A DNA stretch of 48,319 bases, from NCBI GenBank assembly GCA_944376805.1, contig CALWDX010000066.1, forward strand, positions 1-48,319, in the 5' to 3' direction. The translations under genes were made by a program, and so were the position numbers. The notes beneath the pieces were generated by a model. The model searched no databases. It saw only the letters and a list, made by a program, of their open reading frames with translations, and had not been told where the DNA came from. The stretch is from an uncultured Clostridia bacterium. Its GTDB lineage: Bacteria; Bacillota; Clostridia; Lachnospirales; CAG-274. Position 1 is the first letter of the stretch; every line of letters begins with the position of its first letter. Positions 7,688 to 16,476 of this stretch are shown here, piece after piece.

Positions 7688-9563
7688 TTTCTATATTTCC
7701 TAACTTTTCTTTAATAGTTTTATATATTCCTTCTTCATCTAGTCCATATTTTTGATGTAATTCTTTTATAGTTGCCTGTTCTATATACTCATCTTTAAAA
7801 GCTATATTATATATTTTTTTATTAAAAATTTCATTTTTAATAAGTTCTGTTGTAAGATTTGAACCAAAACCACCTTTTAAAATATTATCTTCAACTGTAA
7901 ATATATAATCAAAATTATTTTTAATATTTTCAATAAGTTCACTATCTATTGGTGATATAAATCTTGCATTTATAAGAGATATATTGTAACCTTCTTCTAC
8001 TAATTTTTTATAAGCTGGTTTTACATTATCTATTATAGTTCCAACAGATATAATAGCTATATTGCCATTTTGTTTTATAACTTCACATTTATTATAACAA
8101 ATATCCATTTCATTTTTACTATATGTTTCATTAGCAACACCTTTTGGATATCTTATAGCTATCGGTCCATTATGTTTATTTATAGCATAATCTAACATTT
8201 TTAAAAGTTCACTTTTATTTTTAGATGCTAAAACTGTTAAATTAGGAATATGAGAAAGATATGATATATCAAATATACCTTGATGTGTTTCTCCATCATC
8301 ACCAACAACTCCAGCTCTATCTATTGCAAATACAACATGTAAATTTTGTATACATATATCGTGTATTATTTGGTCATAGCCTCTTTGTAAAAATGTAGAA
8401 TATACTGCAAACACTGGTACAAATCCACTCATAGCAAGACCACCAGCAAATATAACTGCGTGTTCTTCTGCTATACCAACATCAAACAGTCTATCTGGAT
8501 ATACTTTTTTAAAAAATGTAAGTCCTGTTCCAGAAGGCATAGCAGCAGTAATAGCTACAAGTTTTTTATTTTTGTTTGCCTCTCTAACCATAAACTTACC
8601 AAAAACATCTGAATACGTTTCTACTTTATTTTTATTAATAGGCTTTCCTGTTTCTTCATCAAAAGGTGCTACACCATGATAATTGTAAGGTTCATTTTCT
8701 GCGTGTATATATCCAAATCCTTTTTTAGTTATAATATGTAATAAAACTGGTTTATTTATATTTTTTACATTATTTATAGCTTTAATAAGCCCTTGTATAT
8801 CGTGTCCATCTATTGGCCCTATATATTTTATACCTAGTTGCTCAAACATTACGCTAGGTAAAACAGCATATTTTATACCCTCTTTAGTTTTTTCTAAAAC
8901 TTTGTTTATTTTATCACCAACTATATTAAATCTTTCTAAAAATTGTCTTACATCTAATTTAGCTTCTATATACTCTGGAGCAGAACGTAAACTACTTAAA
9001 TGTTTACTCATAGAACCTACATTTTCAGAAATAGACATTTGATTGTCATTTAATATAATTAAAAGTTTTTTATTATTTGCCCCTGCATTGTTCATAGCTT
9101 CATATACTAAGCCACCTGTCATAGCACCATCACCTATAACAGATACTACATTGTAATTTTTACCAAGTAAATCTCTAGCAGTAGCAAATCCAAGACTCGC
9201 TGATATAGACGTAGAACTATGACCAGTATTAAAATGGTCATAAATACTTTCTTCTGTTTTAGGAAAACCACTAAGACCATCTTTTTTTCTAAGTGTATCA
9301 AAAAGTTCTTTTCTACCTGTTAAAATTTTATGTGTATATGCTTGATGTCCTACATCCCATATAATTTTATCTTTAGAAAAATCAAAACAATAGTTAAGTG
9401 CTATTGTTAACTCAACAACGCCTAAATTAGATGCTAAATGTCCACCTGTTTTAGATAAAGACTTTATTAAAAACTCTCTTATTTCTTGTGATAAAGTATT
9501 TAATTCATCTATATTAAGCTTTTTTAAATCAGACGGACTATTAATATTACTTAAATATGACAT
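7677..9563 (-). CDS. dxs: 1-deoxy-D-xylulose-5-phosphate synthase
   Basis: 628 residues. First enzyme of the MEP isoprenoid pathway; condenses pyruvate with glyceraldehyde 3-phosphate using thiamine diphosphate. The thiamine-binding motif starts GDGAMTGGLVYEAMNNAG, a transketolase-type GHQAYTHKILTGR is near the N-terminus, and the central pyrimidine domain has VGIAEEHAV and DRAGVVGDDGETHQG. The start at 9563 is preferred: GGAGG lies six bases before this ATG, whereas a longer reading frame to 9581 would include that ribosome site within the coding region. It shares the operon with ispA, so early and late prenyl diphosphate steps are coexpressed. Confidence 0.96.
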   Translation of the reverse strand: MSYLSNINSPSDLKKLNIDELNTLSQEIREFLIKSLSKTGGHLASNLGVVELTIALNYCFDFSKDKIIWDVGHQAYTHKILTGRKELFDTLRKKDGLSGFPKTEESIYDHFNTGHSSTSISASLGFATARDLLGKNYNVVSVIGDGAMTGGLVYEAMNNAGANNKKLLIILNDNQMSISENVGSMSKHLSSLRSAPEYIEAKLDVRQFLERFNIVGDKINKVLEKTKEGIKYAVLPSVMFEQLGIKYIGPIDGHDIQGLIKAINNVKNINKPVLLHIITKKGFGYIHAENEPYNYHGVAPFDEETGKPINKNKVETYSDVFGKFMVREANKNKKLVAITAAMPSGTGLTFFKKVYPDRLFDVGIAEEHAVIFAGGLAMSGFVPVFAVYSTFLQRGYDQIIHDICIQNLHVVFAIDRAGVVGDDGETHQGIFDISYLSHIPNLTVLASKNKSELLKMLDYAINKHNGPIAIRYPKGVANETYSKNEMDICYNKCEVIKQNGNIAIISVGTIIDNVKPAYKKLVEEGYNISLINARFISPIDSELIENIKNNFDYIFTVEDNILKGGFGSNLTTELIKNEIFNKKIYNIAFKDEYIEQATIKELHQKYGLDEEGIYKTIKEKLGNIENGK

Positions 9564-9587
9564 TTTAGTCCTCCTTTTCAATATATT

Positions 9588-10031
9588 TTAATACATAATT
9601 ACAGCAATAATTATACCCAGTATAGCTCCAGCTACAACTTCTACTGGACTATGTCCTAAAAGTTCTTTTAATTTAGAATCTATTTTTATACCATGTTTTT
9701 CAAAGTTGGCAATAAAAATATTTAATACTTCTGCTTGTTTTCCAGCAGCACGCCTTACACCTGAAGCATCATACATAACAACCATACTAAGAACAAAAGT
9801 AATAGCAAATAATGTAGAACCAAACCCCTCTGTAAAACCTGTAGCACAAGCAAGAGAAGTAACAAAAGAGCTATGAGAGCTAGGCATACCACCAGAACTT
9901 GTAATAAGTGCTGGATTTATTGTTTTATTTTTAATACAATCTATAACTATTTTTATTAATTGCGCTACAAACCAAGATAAAACAGCTGTTTGTATTATTT
10001 TATTATTAATAATTTCTTCTAAAACTGTCAT
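9588..10031 (-). CDS. Divergent PAP2 family phosphatase (DUF212, YuiD-like)
   Basis: 147-residue membrane protein with about four hydrophobic segments. It carries phosphatase-like motifs in order: GGMPSSHSSFV at about 47-57, YDASGVRRAAGKQA at about 88-101 and GHSPVEVVAG near 126-135. These match the divergent PAP2 family, relatives of lipid phosphatases. No substrate is established for the bacterial branch. Its position between ispA (prenyl diphosphate synthase) and dxs, with gaps of 24-26 bases, suggests a role in prenyl phosphate handling; that is inference. ATG start behind AAGGTGA. Confidence 0.88.
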   Translation of the reverse strand: MTVLEEIINNKIIQTAVLSWFVAQLIKIVIDCIKNKTINPALITSSGGMPSSHSSFVTSLACATGFTEGFGSTLFAITFVLSMVVMYDASGVRRAAGKQAEVLNIFIANFEKHGIKIDSKLKELLGHSPVEVVAGAILGIIIAVIMY

Positions 10032-10057
10032 AATATCACCTTAATTCTATTTTTATA

Positions 10058-10909
10058 CTAGCTATTTCTATCTATTAAGTTTTTAATATAATTATAAATA
10101 GACTTTTCTTCTAAATTTAAATTTTTTAAGTTTTCTAAAACTTCTTTTGATAATAACTTATAATCTTGTTTAGCTTTTTCCATTCCATAAATACTTACAT
10201 AAGTAGATTTATTATTTTTTATATCACTATTAATTGGCTTACCTATTTTTTGTTGGTCTCCCTCTATATCAAGTATATCATCTTGTATTTGAAAAGCTAT
10301 ACCTAATTTATAAGCTAAATCTTCAATTATTTTAAGTTGTTCATTATTAGCACCACCTATAATAGCCCCTACTCTTATACTAGCTAAAATAAGTTTTCCT
10401 GTTTTATTTTCATATATTTCAAAAAGTTCTTTTTCACTAATTTTTTTATTTTCTGCTTTAATATCTAAAACTTGTCCTTTTATCATACCATTAGTACCTG
10501 AAGCATTAGCTATACAGCTTATTGCATCTAAATATTTTTTTTCAAAATTACTTTTTAATTTATCAAGCATTATTTCAAATGCAATATTTAAAAGTCCATC
10601 ACCAGCTAATATAGCAGTTGCTTCATCAAATTTTATATGACAAGTAGGCATACCCCTTCTTAAATCATCATTATCCATACTAGGTAAATCATCGTGTATT
10701 AAAGAATATGTATGTATACATTCCATAGCAACAGCAAAAGGTATTGCATCTTTATAACTTCCTGAAATAGCTTCACACATTAAAAGCATTATTATAGGTC
10801 TAAATCTTTTACCACCTGCTTTTAAGCTATATTCCATAGGTTCATACATTTCTTTACTAGCATATTTATTTAAGTATGATAATATTTCTGTATTTACAAT
10901 ATTTATCAT
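10058..10909 (-). CDS. ispA: Polyprenyl (farnesyl/geranylgeranyl) diphosphate synthase
   Basis: 283 residues, close to family length. The first aspartate-rich motif is DDLPSMDNDD (residues 73-82), with the four-residue spacing typical of bacterial farnesyl diphosphate synthases, followed by RRG; the second is FQIQDDILDIEGD. GGKRFRP near residue 32 binds isopentenyl diphosphate. It makes the allylic primer for undecaprenyl phosphate and other prenyl products. Its GGAGG ribosome site lies inside the last codons of xseB, with only two bases between the genes, so translation is probably coupled. Confidence 0.94.
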   Translation of the reverse strand: MINIVNTEILSYLNKYASKEMYEPMEYSLKAGGKRFRPIIMLLMCEAISGSYKDAIPFAVAMECIHTYSLIHDDLPSMDNDDLRRGMPTCHIKFDEATAILAGDGLLNIAFEIMLDKLKSNFEKKYLDAISCIANASGTNGMIKGQVLDIKAENKKISEKELFEIYENKTGKLILASIRVGAIIGGANNEQLKIIEDLAYKLGIAFQIQDDILDIEGDQQKIGKPINSDIKNNKSTYVSIYGMEKAKQDYKLLSKEVLENLKNLNLEEKSIYNYIKNLIDRNS

Positions 10910-10911
10910 AG

Positions 10912-11148
10912 TTAATTTTCCTCCATATCGTAAAAGGAATTAAGCTTAAAAAATCCATTTGCATCTTTTTGTAATATAGAAACTTGTTCTTCCATATTTT
11001 TCAAAAATTCTGCACAAAACATAGCTTCTTCAACTCCTTCTTTATATAATTTTAAAGAATTTTCAAGAGTTGTTTCATTTTTTTCCATTTCATTTGTTAT
11101 TTCTTCTAGTCTTTTTAAAGAAGTTTCAAATATTTTCTTCTTAGCCAT
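10912..11148 (-). CDS. xseB: Exodeoxyribonuclease VII small subunit
   Basis: 78 residues, the usual size. FETSLKRLEEITNEME and LENSLKLYKEGVEE are the typical helical pair of XseB, which binds the large subunit XseA. Exonuclease VII degrades single-stranded DNA to short oligonucleotides in repair. It sits directly downstream of xseA (seven-base gap) with a GAGG ribosome site at the end of that gene. Confidence 0.93.
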   Translation of the reverse strand: MAKKKIFETSLKRLEEITNEMEKNETTLENSLKLYKEGVEEAMFCAEFLKNMEEQVSILQKDANGFFKLNSFYDMEEN

Positions 11149-11155
11149 AAAAACC

Positions 11156-12349
11156 TCATTCTATTATTTTTGCCTTTTTACTTCCATCCAAAAAATGTAG
11201 TATTATTTCATCATCTTTATTTAAATCTTTAGAAGATTTAATATTTTTTTCATCTTTATCACATACAAAAGTATAACCATTTTTTAATATATTTAAAGGG
11301 GATAAAGCCTCTATTTTATCTATATTAGAATTTAAAATAAGTTTATTTTCTCTTATTTTAGAACTTATACTTAAATTCATTTTATCAATTTTATTTTCCA
11401 CAAAAATTTGATAATCTAATATTCTATCTAAAAAGTTTACAAAACAAGATTTATTTATATTCAATTGAAATTTAAGTTTACTTTCACCAATTTTTTTATT
11501 TATATTTCTATTAATACTACAAAAATTGTTATACACTTTTTCTTTTAAATCTTCAACTTTTGGTAAACATACTTCAATAGCTGCTGAAGGAGTTGGGGCT
11601 CTAAAGTCAGCTACAAAATCAGCTATTGTAAAATCTATTTCATGTCCAATACCTGTAACAATAGGTATAGAAGAATAAAAAATGGCTCTTGCTAAATTTT
11701 CATCATTAAAAGCCCATAAATCTTCTTTACTGCCACCACCACGAGCTAAAATAAGAATATCAAGTTTTCCATATTCATTAGCTATATTAATAGCATTTAT
11801 TATACTATTTGGTGCATCTTTCCCTTGTACTAAAGCTGGTATTAAAATTATTTTTATATTTGGATTTCTTCTTTTAGCAACATTTAATATATCCCTTATA
11901 GCAGCTCCTGTTTGAGAAGTAATAACTCCTATTATTTTAGGTAATTTAGGTAATTCCATTTTATAGACTTCATCAAACAACCCTTCATTTTTAAGTTTTT
12001 CTTTTAAATTTTCAAACTCTAAAAAAACATTTCCTAAACCTGTATTTTTAATATTTTTCACACATATTTGATATTGTCCAGATTTAGGATAAGAAGAAAT
12101 ATAACCAAAACAAATAACTTTTGTTCCATTTTCAAAGTTACCTTTAATATTTAAAGCATCTTGTTTATATATAACAGCATTAATAGAACATTCTTCATCT
12201 TTTATAGAAAAATATATATGACCTGAAGTATGTCTTTTTAAATTAGAAATTTCACCCTCTATATAAATTCCATTTAATAAAACATCATCTTCTAATAAAA
12301 GCCTTATATAATTATTTACTTGTGAAACTGTATAAATATTTTCATTCAT
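11156..12349 (-). CDS. xseA: Exodeoxyribonuclease VII large subunit
   Basis: 397 residues: an N-terminal OB-fold (about 1-100, VSQVNNYIRLLLEDD ... GEISNLKRHTSGHIYFSIKD) followed by the nuclease domain. The conserved GVITSQTGAAIRDI, ARGGGSKEDLWAFNDE and GIGHEIDFTIADFVAD segments are all present, including the RGGGSxEDLW and GHExDxxxxDxxAD catalytic motifs. A coiled-coil region and short C-terminal segment complete the family pattern. TGA stop; start ATG nine bases after nusB. Confidence 0.96.
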   Translation of the reverse strand: MNENIYTVSQVNNYIRLLLEDDVLLNGIYIEGEISNLKRHTSGHIYFSIKDEECSINAVIYKQDALNIKGNFENGTKVICFGYISSYPKSGQYQICVKNIKNTGLGNVFLEFENLKEKLKNEGLFDEVYKMELPKLPKIIGVITSQTGAAIRDILNVAKRRNPNIKIILIPALVQGKDAPNSIINAINIANEYGKLDILILARGGGSKEDLWAFNDENLARAIFYSSIPIVTGIGHEIDFTIADFVADFRAPTPSAAIEVCLPKVEDLKEKVYNNFCSINRNINKKIGESKLKFQLNINKSCFVNFLDRILDYQIFVENKIDKMNLSISSKIRENKLILNSNIDKIEALSPLNILKNGYTFVCDKDEKNIKSSKDLNKDDEIILHFLDGSKKAKIIE

Positions 12350-12358
12350 AAAAACAAC

Positions 12359-12823
12359 CTAAACTTTTGCAAGAACTGCATTTATAAATCTATAAGATTT
12401 TTCTTCACTATATTCTTTAGCTAATTCTATTGCTTCATTAATAGCTACTTTGTTTGGTACATCATCAAATAACATTTCATAAATAGCAAGTCTTAATATA
12501 GATAAATCTACTTTATCTATACGTTCTATTTCCCAACCTGTAGAACATTGTTTTATTTTTTCATCTATTTCAGAAAGTTTATTTACTAAATCAAATATTT
12601 GTTTTTCTATAATAGATTTATTAATTTTTAATGATGTAAAATTTTCATCTTTGCTTTTTTCAAACTGTTCTTCGGCTTCTAAAGTTTCATAATATTTATT
12701 TACAATTTGTAAAATATCATCTTTATTAAAAAATTCTAATTGAAAAACAAGATTAAAAACATGATTTCTTGTATTACTTCTAGTTTCTAATCTTTTTTTT
12801 ACTGGCATATGTAATTCTTCCAC
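12359..12823 (-). CDS. nusB: Transcription antitermination factor NusB
   Basis: 154-residue all-alpha RNA-binding protein that acts with NusE/S10 in antitermination on rRNA operons. Visible features: ETRSNTRNHVFNLVFQLEF at the N-terminus and DKVDLSILRLAIYEML plus PNKVAINEAIELAKEYS in the C-terminal half, both diagnostic. The GTG start at 12823 is chosen because AGAGGTGA lies just upstream; an ATG five codons downstream has a weaker site. Follows the Asp23 gene by 21 bases. Confidence 0.94.
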   Translation of the reverse strand: MEELHMPVKKRLETRSNTRNHVFNLVFQLEFFNKDDILQIVNKYYETLEAEEQFEKSKDENFTSLKINKSIIEKQIFDLVNKLSEIDEKIKQCSTGWEIERIDKVDLSILRLAIYEMLFDDVPNKVAINEAIELAKEYSEEKSYRFINAVLAKV

Positions 12824-12844
12824 TATATCACCTCTATTTTTAAA

Positions 12845-13216
12845 CTAGTTTTCTTTATTTTCTGTATTTTTATTTTTATCTATTTCAATAGATACAACAT
12901 TTATATTTATTTTGTCTATTTCTAAACCTGTCATACTTTCCATTGCACTTTTAACTTTATTTTGAACATTTTGTCCAACTTCTAATATTTTATAATTTTG
13001 TTTTATAGATAAATTTATATTTATAGTAAGTTTATTATTATTATTAAATATATTTATTCCTTTATTTGTTTTTTTACCAAGTTTTTCCATTATTTCACTA
13101 GCTAAAGTTGAAATAATAGAATGAACTCCATCTATTTCCATTGTTGCTGTTTGAACAATAGCAACTAAAACATCATCTGCTATTTGCACTACACCATTAT
13201 TATTTGTAAAAGCCAT
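12845..13216 (-). CDS. Asp23/Gls24 family envelope stress response protein
   Basis: 123 residues. The pattern VQIADDVLVAIVQTATMEIDGVHSI, then a beta-rich centre and VQNKVKSAMESMTGLEIDKININV, is that of the Asp23/DUF322 family. Asp23 of Staphylococcus is a membrane-attached cell-wall stress protein; the clostridial homologue next to nusB is uncharacterised. The reading frame extends upstream to 13249, but GGAGG lies seven bases before the ATG at 13216, so that start is used. First gene of the operon that ends with recN. Confidence 0.9.
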   Translation of the reverse strand: MAFTNNNGVVQIADDVLVAIVQTATMEIDGVHSIISTLASEIMEKLGKKTNKGINIFNNNNKLTININLSIKQNYKILEVGQNVQNKVKSAMESMTGLEIDKININVVSIEIDKNKNTENKEN

Positions 13217-13254
13217 AATATAACCTCCAAAATTTATATTTATAAACACTATAA

Positions 13255-13283
13255 ATTCTATTAAACTATAATTATTATATCAA
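13255..13283 (-). promoter_or_regulatory. Putative sigma-A promoter of the asp23-recN operon
   Basis: Minus strand: TTGATA (13278-13283), 17-base spacer, TAGAAT (13255-13260). A second TATAAT lies within the spacer region but lacks a good -35. No other promoter of similar quality was seen inside the operon. Confidence 0.55.
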
Positions 13284-13380
13284 ATTTTTTACAATTTGAA
13301 AAGATAAATATAAATATATTTTAACCTAAACTTAAAGATTTTATAAAAATATTTTTATATTTATAAACTAAAGTGTTAAA

Positions 13381-13419
13381 TTAATATAGGGTGTAGATTT
13401 TTTCTACACCCTATATTAA
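13381..13419. terminator. Terminator of the GH123-like gene
   Basis: Perfect 17-base inverted repeat (13381-13397 and 13403-13419, core TATAGGGTGTAGA) with a 5-base loop, six bases beyond the stop of the GH123-like gene. It isolates that gene from the asp23 operon downstream. Confidence 0.85.
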
Positions 13420-13424
13420 TTTAA

Positions 13425-15077
13425 TTATAAATTTTCTTTTATTAAATTATTAATAGTTTTTCTAGTATTAAGTAACCATTCTGAACAATGTTTATATTGT
13501 TTAAAAGTAATTTCACATTCTTTTTCTATTATATTTAAAATTTCTTGTTTACCTATCTTACTTTCTAATAATTGTAATGCTCTTAAATCTTGTAATACAT
13601 CATATAAAACCTCTAATCTTAAAGATACATTAACACCATCTTTACTTGGATATACCATATAGGCATCACCAGAAGGGAAGCCACAACCAGCATCACTAAC
13701 TAAATAAGGGTCTATTTCATATCTTGAAAATTGAGAATACCAAAAGTTATAGCCCCAATGTAAAAAGCCTTTAATATTATATTTATAAAGTTGCATACCT
13801 AAAATTCTATTTCTATGACTTGGCATATTAAAGAAACAATTTGCAACATCTATTTGTTGTCCACAACAATAATAAGTCCATAAATCTTTAACATTATTTT
13901 CTATAAAAGGTTCTATATGGTCACTTGCAACAACAGGATATTTTACAAAACCTTTTTCATAAAATTCATAATTAGAAAGTGCATCAAAAATAGGAAAATC
14001 TTTTATGTACTTACTTATTAAGTTATAACAAAATTCATAGTTTTCTAAATCATCTAAAGACGGTTCATCTGATATGTGAAACCAACTATTTTCTTGTAAA
14101 TTTTGTTCTTTTAAAAACTCAACAAATTTAGGTAAAAATTGATTTAAAAAATTTTCATATTCTTGTGATTTTGCAAGAGTATCCCAACCAAAAATTCTTT
14201 TTAATTGTCCATTTTCTTCTGCTACAATTTTAGGTGTAAATTTTGAACCCCATTGAGTAAATAATGGAGAATATTCAAAATATTTAATATTATTTTTAAA
14301 ACATATATCAAAAAATCTTTTTAACTTATCAAATTTAAAAGTATAATTATCACCATTTTTTATTACATCTACTAATTGAACAGTTGGTCTTTCTTTTCCT
14401 ACTTCAGTGTCTAAAGCAGGTGTAAAAATAGGTGTTAAAATCATATTTATACCATAATCACCAGCAACTTTAATAAACTGTTCTAATTTTTCCCAATGTT
14501 CTTCGCTAAAAACATCTAATTTATAGTAAGTAGCTATACAATCTGCGTGAAACCATTGTGTATGTATTAATTGTTGTTCTGGTAATTTTGCATTTATAAT
14601 TTCTATTGTAAATATATCTTTAGTTAAATTTTTATCTTTTTCATTAAGACAAACTTCTATTTCATAGTTTCCAGCTTTTACATTACATTTAGGGTCAATT
14701 GTAATCCAAACACTTCTCCATTGTTTATTTAATAATCTTAAATTATACTTTGGCATATCAACTAAAACATCTGGATATAAACCAGGTGTAGTTCTTAATA
14801 CATTCTCATCACAATTATGATAACAAGGCATTTGAGATGGTACACTTTCAACCAACCTAACTGAAATATATTCTTGTAATGGTGAATTTATAGAAATATT
14901 GACATCATCTAATCTTTCACCTTCTAACATAAAAGCTAATTGAAAAGAATATCTTTCATTTAATAACATAGAACCATTTTTAAACTCTTTTGCTATACAT
15001 TCTTCATCACAAAAAACTTTTTCTAAAGAAGAAATTAATCTTGTTTGTAAAAATCTTTCTTCTATTTTAATTTGCAT
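13425..15077 (-). CDS. GH123-like / DUF4091 glycoside hydrolase
   Basis: 550 residues. An N-terminal beta-rich domain (about 1-170) precedes a probable TIM barrel. The barrel carries the segment HISDEPSLDDLE, with an adjacent Asp-Glu pair at D337-E338; neighbouring Asp and Glu act as catalytic pair in GH123 beta-N-acetylgalactosaminidases, whose C-terminal part is the DUF4091 domain. Other barrel segments are YFEYSPLFTQWGSKF, VVASDHIEPF and GFLHWGYNFWYSQF. There is no signal peptide, so a cytosolic enzyme is expected. The gene has its own promoter and terminator. Assignment to the superfamily is fairly sure; substrate (GalNAc glycans such as glycolipid or mucin fragments) is inferred. Confidence 0.75.
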   Translation of the reverse strand: MQIKIEERFLQTRLISSLEKVFCDEECIAKEFKNGSMLLNERYSFQLAFMLEGERLDDVNISINSPLQEYISVRLVESVPSQMPCYHNCDENVLRTTPGLYPDVLVDMPKYNLRLLNKQWRSVWITIDPKCNVKAGNYEIEVCLNEKDKNLTKDIFTIEIINAKLPEQQLIHTQWFHADCIATYYKLDVFSEEHWEKLEQFIKVAGDYGINMILTPIFTPALDTEVGKERPTVQLVDVIKNGDNYTFKFDKLKRFFDICFKNNIKYFEYSPLFTQWGSKFTPKIVAEENGQLKRIFGWDTLAKSQEYENFLNQFLPKFVEFLKEQNLQENSWFHISDEPSLDDLENYEFCYNLISKYIKDFPIFDALSNYEFYEKGFVKYPVVASDHIEPFIENNVKDLWTYYCCGQQIDVANCFFNMPSHRNRILGMQLYKYNIKGFLHWGYNFWYSQFSRYEIDPYLVSDAGCGFPSGDAYMVYPSKDGVNVSLRLEVLYDVLQDLRALQLLESKIGKQEILNIIEKECEITFKQYKHCSEWLLNTRKTINNLIKENL

Positions 15078-15110
15078 AATATTCCCACCTTAAAATTATA
15101 TTTTTTATTA

Positions 15111-15139
15111 ATTTTAACATATATTAATTTAAAATACAA
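15111..15139 (-). promoter_or_regulatory. Promoter of the GH123-like gene
   Basis: Minus strand: TTGTAT (15134-15139), 17-base spacer, TAAAAT (15111-15116), about 35 bases before the ATG at 15077. The ribosome site AAGGTGGG follows. Confidence 0.6.
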
Positions 15140-15155
15140 TATTTATATTATTAAA

Positions 15156-15183
15156 ATATCCTATATTAAAAAATATAGGATAT
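15156..15183. terminator. Hairpin after aroA
   Basis: Perfect 12-base inverted repeat ATATCCTATATT / AATATAGGATAT with a 4-base loop, eight bases after the aroA stop. On the minus strand it is followed by TTTTAATAAT, a modest U-tract. Confidence 0.65.
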
Positions 15184-15190
15184 ATAATAT

Positions 15191-16462
15191 TTATAAATTT
15201 TCTAAAATATCAAAAAAATTAGGAAATGATATATTAATACATTCATAGTCATTTAAAATTATAGGTTCTTTACATACTAAAGAGGCAATAGCTATACACA
15301 TAGCTATTCTATGGTCATTATAGCTTTCACATTTATTTCCAAAAAATGTTCTATTTCCCTCTATAATCATACCATCATCTGTTTCTATTATATTAGCCCC
15401 TATTTTGTTAAGTTCTGTTGTTATTGTTTTTATTCTATTACTTTCTTTAAACTTAAGTTCTTGAGCATCTTTAACTATACTTTTACCATTTGCTAATGAT
15501 GCAACTAAAGCAAATAATGGTATTTCATCTACCATACGCGGAATAATTTCACCTGAAATATTACAACATTTCAACTTTGAATATTTAACTTCTATATCAC
15601 ATACTTTTTCGCCACTTACAAATCTAGTATTTAAAAAGTTAATATTAGCTCCCATTTTTTTAAGTATTTCTAAAAAACCTATCCTAGTTGGATTTATACC
15701 AACATTTTCTATAATAATATGAGAATTTTCTGTAATTAAAGCCCCTACAATAATAAAACAAGCTGAAGATATATCACCACATATTTCTATATTTTGAGCA
15801 TTTAGTTTTTCAATTTTTTTACTTTGAATAATATTTCCATTTACATTAATATTAGCTCCAAAATAATTTAACATTATTTCACTATGGTCTCTAGACTTAA
15901 ATTTTTCTATAATAGTAGTTTTACCTTTAGCATATAAACTAGCTAATAATATAGCTGATTTTACTTGTGCACTAGCAACAGGCATATTATAACTTATACT
16001 ATTTAAGTTATTACCATTAATATTTAAAGGAGCAAGATTATTATTACTTTCTATATTAGCCCCCATTAAAGATAATGGCTCAATTATTCTTTTCATAGGT
16101 CTTTTTATAATAGAACTATCACCAGTTATTTCACAAGAAAAATTTTGTGCTGATAAAATACCAGATATAATACGTATAGTTGTACCACTGTTACCAACAT
16201 ATAAAGTTTTATTAGGCTTCTTTAAACCATATAAACCATTACCATAAACACTTATTATATTATTTTCTTCAGTTATTTTTATACCTAAATCTTTAAAACA
16301 ATTTATAGTTGAAATACAGTCTTCACCTTTTAAAAGACCTTTAATATTTGTAACACCTTCTGCTATTGCACCAAACATTATAGCTCTATGTGAAATAGAT
16401 TTATCACCTAAAACTTTTGTTTTACCTTTTAAATTTTTATTATGCATTAATATTTTTTTCAT
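15191..16462 (-). CDS. aroA: 3-phosphoshikimate 1-carboxyvinyltransferase (EPSP synthase)
   Basis: 423 residues; sixth step of the shikimate pathway, joining PEP to shikimate 3-phosphate. Diagnostic segments: LGDKSISHRAIMFGAIAEG at the N-terminus (substrate-binding Lys and Ser), LYVGNSGTTIRIISGIL, ITGDSSIIKRPMKRI and KESNRIKTITTELNKIGA, and DHRIAMCIAIASL near the end. The start ATG follows GGGGGA. It is 14 bases downstream of the CpeT-like gene and probably cotranscribed with it. No other shikimate-pathway genes are nearby. Confidence 0.95.
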   Translation of the reverse strand: MKKILMHNKNLKGKTKVLGDKSISHRAIMFGAIAEGVTNIKGLLKGEDCISTINCFKDLGIKITEENNIISVYGNGLYGLKKPNKTLYVGNSGTTIRIISGILSAQNFSCEITGDSSIIKRPMKRIIEPLSLMGANIESNNNLAPLNINGNNLNSISYNMPVASAQVKSAILLASLYAKGKTTIIEKFKSRDHSEIMLNYFGANINVNGNIIQSKKIEKLNAQNIEICGDISSACFIIVGALITENSHIIIENVGINPTRIGFLEILKKMGANINFLNTRFVSGEKVCDIEVKYSKLKCCNISGEIIPRMVDEIPLFALVASLANGKSIVKDAQELKFKESNRIKTITTELNKIGANIIETDDGMIIEGNRTFFGNKCESYNDHRIAMCIAIASLVCKEPIILNDYECINISFPNFFDILENL

Positions 16463-16476
16463 TTTATCCCCCTATT

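Noticed and set aside
13381..13419. Perfect palindrome as a recombination or attachment site
   Set aside because: It lies directly behind a stop codon with a short T-loop and fits an intrinsic terminator; no integrase or mobile gene is near.
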